Assembly: GCA_036897485.1 (NCBI GenBank)
Contig: JAYMTF010001504.1
Location: 1-23,026, forward strand
Direction: 5' to 3'
From: Pelargonium nanum
Taxonomy: Eukaryota; Streptophyta; Magnoliopsida; Geraniales; Geraniaceae
Length of the DNA: 23,026 nt
Shown here: one piece after another, positions 20,533-23,026 of the stretch
Position numbering within the stretch: the first letter of the stretch is position 1
Layout: each line of letters opens with the position of its first letter
Translations under genes and position numbers: made by a program
Notes under the pieces: model-generated
What the model was told of the DNA's origin: nothing
Databases searched by the model: none
Seen by the model: only the letters and a program-made list of their open reading frames with translations

Positions 20533-22168
20533 CTGCAACAAATTAAAATACAATGTGAAAATAAAATTCACACTAGATGGCACTCATAATTATGTAGGAA
20601 AATAAGAAGGAAAATAGAAACTTATTACCAAAAACAAATGAATGCAAAGATCCTATTAGTACAAGGACGCCCAAACAAATTAACCTTTCAAGTTCAACTT
20701 CTTAAATGTGCAGCAATTTTTCCACAAACCTTTTTCAATTGCATGTTTTACTTCCACATTCCATATCCAGAACAGTAAAAGGGAACATTCTCAAAGGTGT
20801 TCCTACAGGCTTGAACCATGCCACAAACGCCAATCCTACTTCCTCCCATGTTTTACCTTGATTTCTTTCATTGCCTTTGGAGAGGTGGATTAATTGGAGT
20901 ACACTAATCCTCTTTCATCTCTCTCCTGAAACAATATATTACAAACTTGGAAGGCAAATTGGGAAGTTTGAGGAATGGTGATAATTGGAAAGCCATCTCT
21001 CAATGCACCATATGGTGTCTTTGAAGAGAAAGATACAAGATAATTTTTTAGAAGGTGGAGATGCTGGTGCATGATCCTAAGTCTACCTATGCACACACTT
21101 TTCTTTTCGCAGTTTTCTAGATTTACATTGCTTGTGCTTTTCTCCTTTTCTTGAATAGCCTATATGGTGGTATGTAAGTGTTTTCAGATACCTCTTAAGT
21201 ACTCCCTCAATGTTTGAATGCATTCCTCCACTAATGAAACCTAAACCTAATTTGCTTAACACCTAAAAAAACATTCTTTCTTAGAATGGCACTCATAAAT
21301 ATCCTCCAAACTTAATTTCAGTAAAATCAAAATCCTTCGACTAACTTTTATAGATAAGAAATTAAATCTTAAGGAATTATATCTAATCCACTTTCAGAGT
21401 AATGGGGTTACGGCAGTCAACCTCCTGTTGCCACCTTATTAAAAACTAAACCGCACAAGCAATCGATTGAAGCACAACATACTTGTGTCACGCCAATGCT
21501 AGTACAAAGAATCTATGCACTCAAAGTGGATACAGCACTCACTCAACTCTTACACTCACGTTTTTCTTTTGAGTGGTTTCTCACACAACATTTCATTTGA
21601 ATCTCAGACTCGATCAACGATTCAATAAAAAGCCAACAGACAAGGGTTTTCAAAAATGTTATAATGCAGTTAAACAAATAATAACTTCAATCACTTAGGA
21701 TAGACTGACACAGCTTCAAGAGACAACTCCGAAGAGCTTAATTAATTAAACAAATAGTATGACAACTCCACAATTCACATTCACTTCAACAACACTTTTT
21801 ACCCATCTATTTACTCCAAGAAAGAAAGAAATCAACAAGAATTTGCACTAAACATCCTCGAAAATGGCAACATCACACTCTTAGAAGTTAGCCACTCCAT
21901 AATTTCCCAAAAATTAAATTTTATTTTTAAAGAAAAAAGTAAAGACTTGGCATACAGTGTAGTGTACTATCAAGAAGCCTAAAAGCTAAACTTTCCAATG
22001 CCTCGTGCATCATACAGCTCAAAACAGACCACTACATACCGATCTCGGCATAACGTTGTTAATATTAAGATCGTCGGACTAAGAATCATTACTGACGCAC
22101 ATTTTCCTTTTACTTTCTCTCAGTTTTCTCAGGAAAAAAAAATATATGTAAGAAATGTAGTCACTCAC
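20533..22168 (-). other. Leader intron of the KH gene (about 1.6 kb)
   Basis: Donor GTGAGT (plus-strand ACTCAC at 22163-22168) and acceptor TTGCAG (plus-strand CTGCAA at 20533-20538) are both strong. A long first intron in the leader is common in plant regulatory genes and can raise expression. Apart from a LINE-like remnant at about 20936-21110 I see nothing in it. Confidence 0.65.
20936..21110 (+). pseudogene. Remnant of a LINE C-terminal region
   Basis: A plus-strand frame reads RNGDNWKAISQCTIWCL, a TGA where the family has Trp, then RERYKIIF. The block IWCLWRER is characteristic of the segment behind the zinc finger in plant LINEs. Further downstream the match fades and more stops appear. 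No tail or target duplication was found. It lies antisense in the leader intron of the KH gene. Too short to be sure. Confidence 0.4.
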
Positions 22169-22330
22169 AAATTCTTGAATTCGTTGCAGCTGGTGCTGAA
22201 ATAGAAACTGGTCGATTTCTGCGAGTCCGCACACCAAAATCTATTTTGTAGGGCTTTGTGAAGGATAATTGCAAAGCTTGAGCTTCGCGATGACGAGACG
22301 ATGGCAGAAATTTTGCTCATTGAATTTGAA
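22169..22330 (-). other. Leader exon 1 of the KH gene, with uORF
   Basis: Ends in the donor AATTT|GTGAGT. An AUG at 22318-22320 opens a frame of 61 codons (MSKISAIVSSSRSS...) that crosses the splice and stops with TAG two bases before the main AUG. A different frame, continuous with the KH protein, is open from a TAG at about 22237 to the splice. The 5' end of the exon is unknown, so whether the uORF AUG is transcribed is uncertain. Confidence 0.5.
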
Positions 22331-22430
22331 TTATACGAAACCCTTACGGCTTAAAGACTGTGTTCGACCGGGTCGGGCCATTACGGTTTCCGGATTGGAT
22401 AGAAGCCGAAATCATTGTACGGAGTATTTC
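22331..22430 (-). promoter_or_regulatory. Probable promoter of the KH gene
   Basis: A telo-box core AAACCCT stands at 22338-22344 (plus strand) and a GC-rich island CGACCGGGTCGGGCC at 22365-22379, in a region otherwise AT-rich. Telo-boxes near transcription starts are common in plant genes for RNA and translation factors. No clear TATA box is seen, in keeping with a broadly expressed gene. Confidence 0.4.
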
Positions 22431-22486
22431 TTTTTTCTTCTTCTTTCTTTTTGCCGGTTAATTTTTAGGGAAATTTACGTATGACT

Positions 22487-22533
22487 AAAATCAATCCTTT
22501 GTTCATTTCGAAAAAAAAAAATCAATCCTTTGT
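22487..22533. mobile_element. Minute LINE-type insertion with 17-bp duplication
   Basis: AAAATCAATCCTTTGTT occurs at 22487-22503 and again at 22517-22533. Between them are only CATTTCG and a run of A. The end TTTCG plus A-run is the same as the 3' end of LINE 1 (TTTTCG plus A-run near 3977-3984). It fits a LINE insertion that copied only the last few bases before the tail. Confidence 0.6.
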
Positions 22534-22730
22534 TTTTCTTGTATTTTTGCTCAAAACTTAGTATCTCTTTCATGAATTTGGTTACAATAAGAACAAGATA
22601 GGTTGGACAAAGTGATTTAAATACTATAAATATTTTTTGAGGTCTCGATTTCGAGTATAATTTTTTCTTAATTTTTATAAAATGGAAACAATAACAATTA
22701 TTGTGAGATGGAGATGTGTCATGTTATGAT
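22534..22730. other. AT-rich spacer
   Basis: Nothing recognised. Confidence 0.5.
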
Positions 22731-23026
22731 TTTTTTTTTTGAAGGAGATATGCTAGTACTTCTCATTAAACCAAATCAAGCCAAAAGGCGTACAGCCTAA
22801 AGCAGCAAAAATAGAAATCCAAACAAACTAATCGGAAATAAAGAACAGCAACTAAAACAAAACAAATAAAAAGAGAGTTCGAAAGTGGCTGAAAACCACT
22901 TAAGCAGATGTTTAATGACCCTTGAAAGAGGCTGCCTTTGAAAACAGCCTTTAAAAACAAATTAGGGGCCCTGGAAAACTCCTCCCCCCTAATTTGCCGA
23001 GGCGTTAACCTCGTCATCAATTGAGT
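22731..23026 (-). mobile_element. Probable 3' end of a LINE, cut by the window edge
   Basis: A plus-strand run of T at about 22731-22740 reads on the minus strand as a poly(A) tail. Before it, in minus orientation, stands TGGCTTGATTTGGTTTAATGAGAAGT..., the kind of 3' leader seen at the end of plant L1-type LINEs (an element ending in TTTAATGA... and A-tail). An 84-codon minus-strand frame (22766-23020) has no domain I recognise. The 5' part and its target duplication lie outside the window. Confidence 0.5.

Noticed and set aside
20890-21096. 68-codon minus-strand frame in the KH leader intron as an extra exon
   Set aside because: It is antisense to a LINE-like remnant, lacks fitting splice sites and has no KH similarity.
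21998-22484. Plus-strand frames over the KH promoter and leader exon
   Set aside because: They are shadows of the minus-strand leader; no conserved features and no sign of a divergent gene.
1-23026. CRISPR array, operon, toxin-antitoxin or phage-like system
   Set aside because: The window has spliced eukaryotic genes and plant transposons; no regularly spaced identical repeats or bacterial gene clusters are present.

Overview
The window is nuclear DNA from a flowering plant, most likely a eudicot. Two spliced host genes with plant-type introns lie in AT-rich intergenic DNA. Around them are broken LINEs of the plant RNase H-bearing L1 type and several small TIR elements. I see no bacterial, organellar or viral operon and no clear novel system. 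The genus cannot be told from the sequence alone.

Layout. 1-312: repeat-like intergenic DNA. 333-3984: a 5'-truncated LINE (endonuclease C-terminus, reverse transcriptase, zinc finger, RNase H) flanked by an 18-bp target duplication and broken by about three stops and three frameshifts. 4242-5138: a non-autonomous DNA element with 39-bp inverted ends (37/39 matching). 5156-6530: a second LINE 3' fragment abutting it. 6530-9938: mostly featureless AT-rich DNA with a tRNA-like SINE candidate (about 6591), a small fossil with LTR-like repeats (8132-8660) and a short inverted-repeat element (9257-9500). 9939-13404 (+): a seven-exon amino acid permease gene of the AAP1/6/8 type, 481 aa. Intron 1 carries a Mutator-like MITE with a 9-bp target duplication. 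Intron 5 has a GC donor and carries a 161-bp CACTA MITE with a 3-bp duplication. 13405-16360: intergenic, with a diverged tandem repeat, an inverted-repeat element and a GC/GT/G-rich microsatellite. 16361-20496 (-): a seven-coding-exon gene for a 677-aa protein with five KH domains (HEN4/RCF3-like), preceded by a 1.6-kb intron in the 5' leader and a leader exon near 22169-22330. 22487-22533: a minute LINE-like insertion. 22731-23026: what looks like the 3' end of another LINE on the minus strand.

The two host genes converge tail to tail and are not functionally linked as far as the sequence shows. One encodes a plasma-membrane amino acid/H+ symporter, the other a nuclear RNA-binding protein. 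The points most worth a second look are the AUG-less in-frame extension and 61-codon uORF in the KH gene leader, the shared intron positions that reveal duplication of a KH pair, the GC-AG intron of the permease gene, and the precisely bounded small transposons inside its introns. All exon boundaries were derived by hand from splice signals and reading frame, without transcript data.
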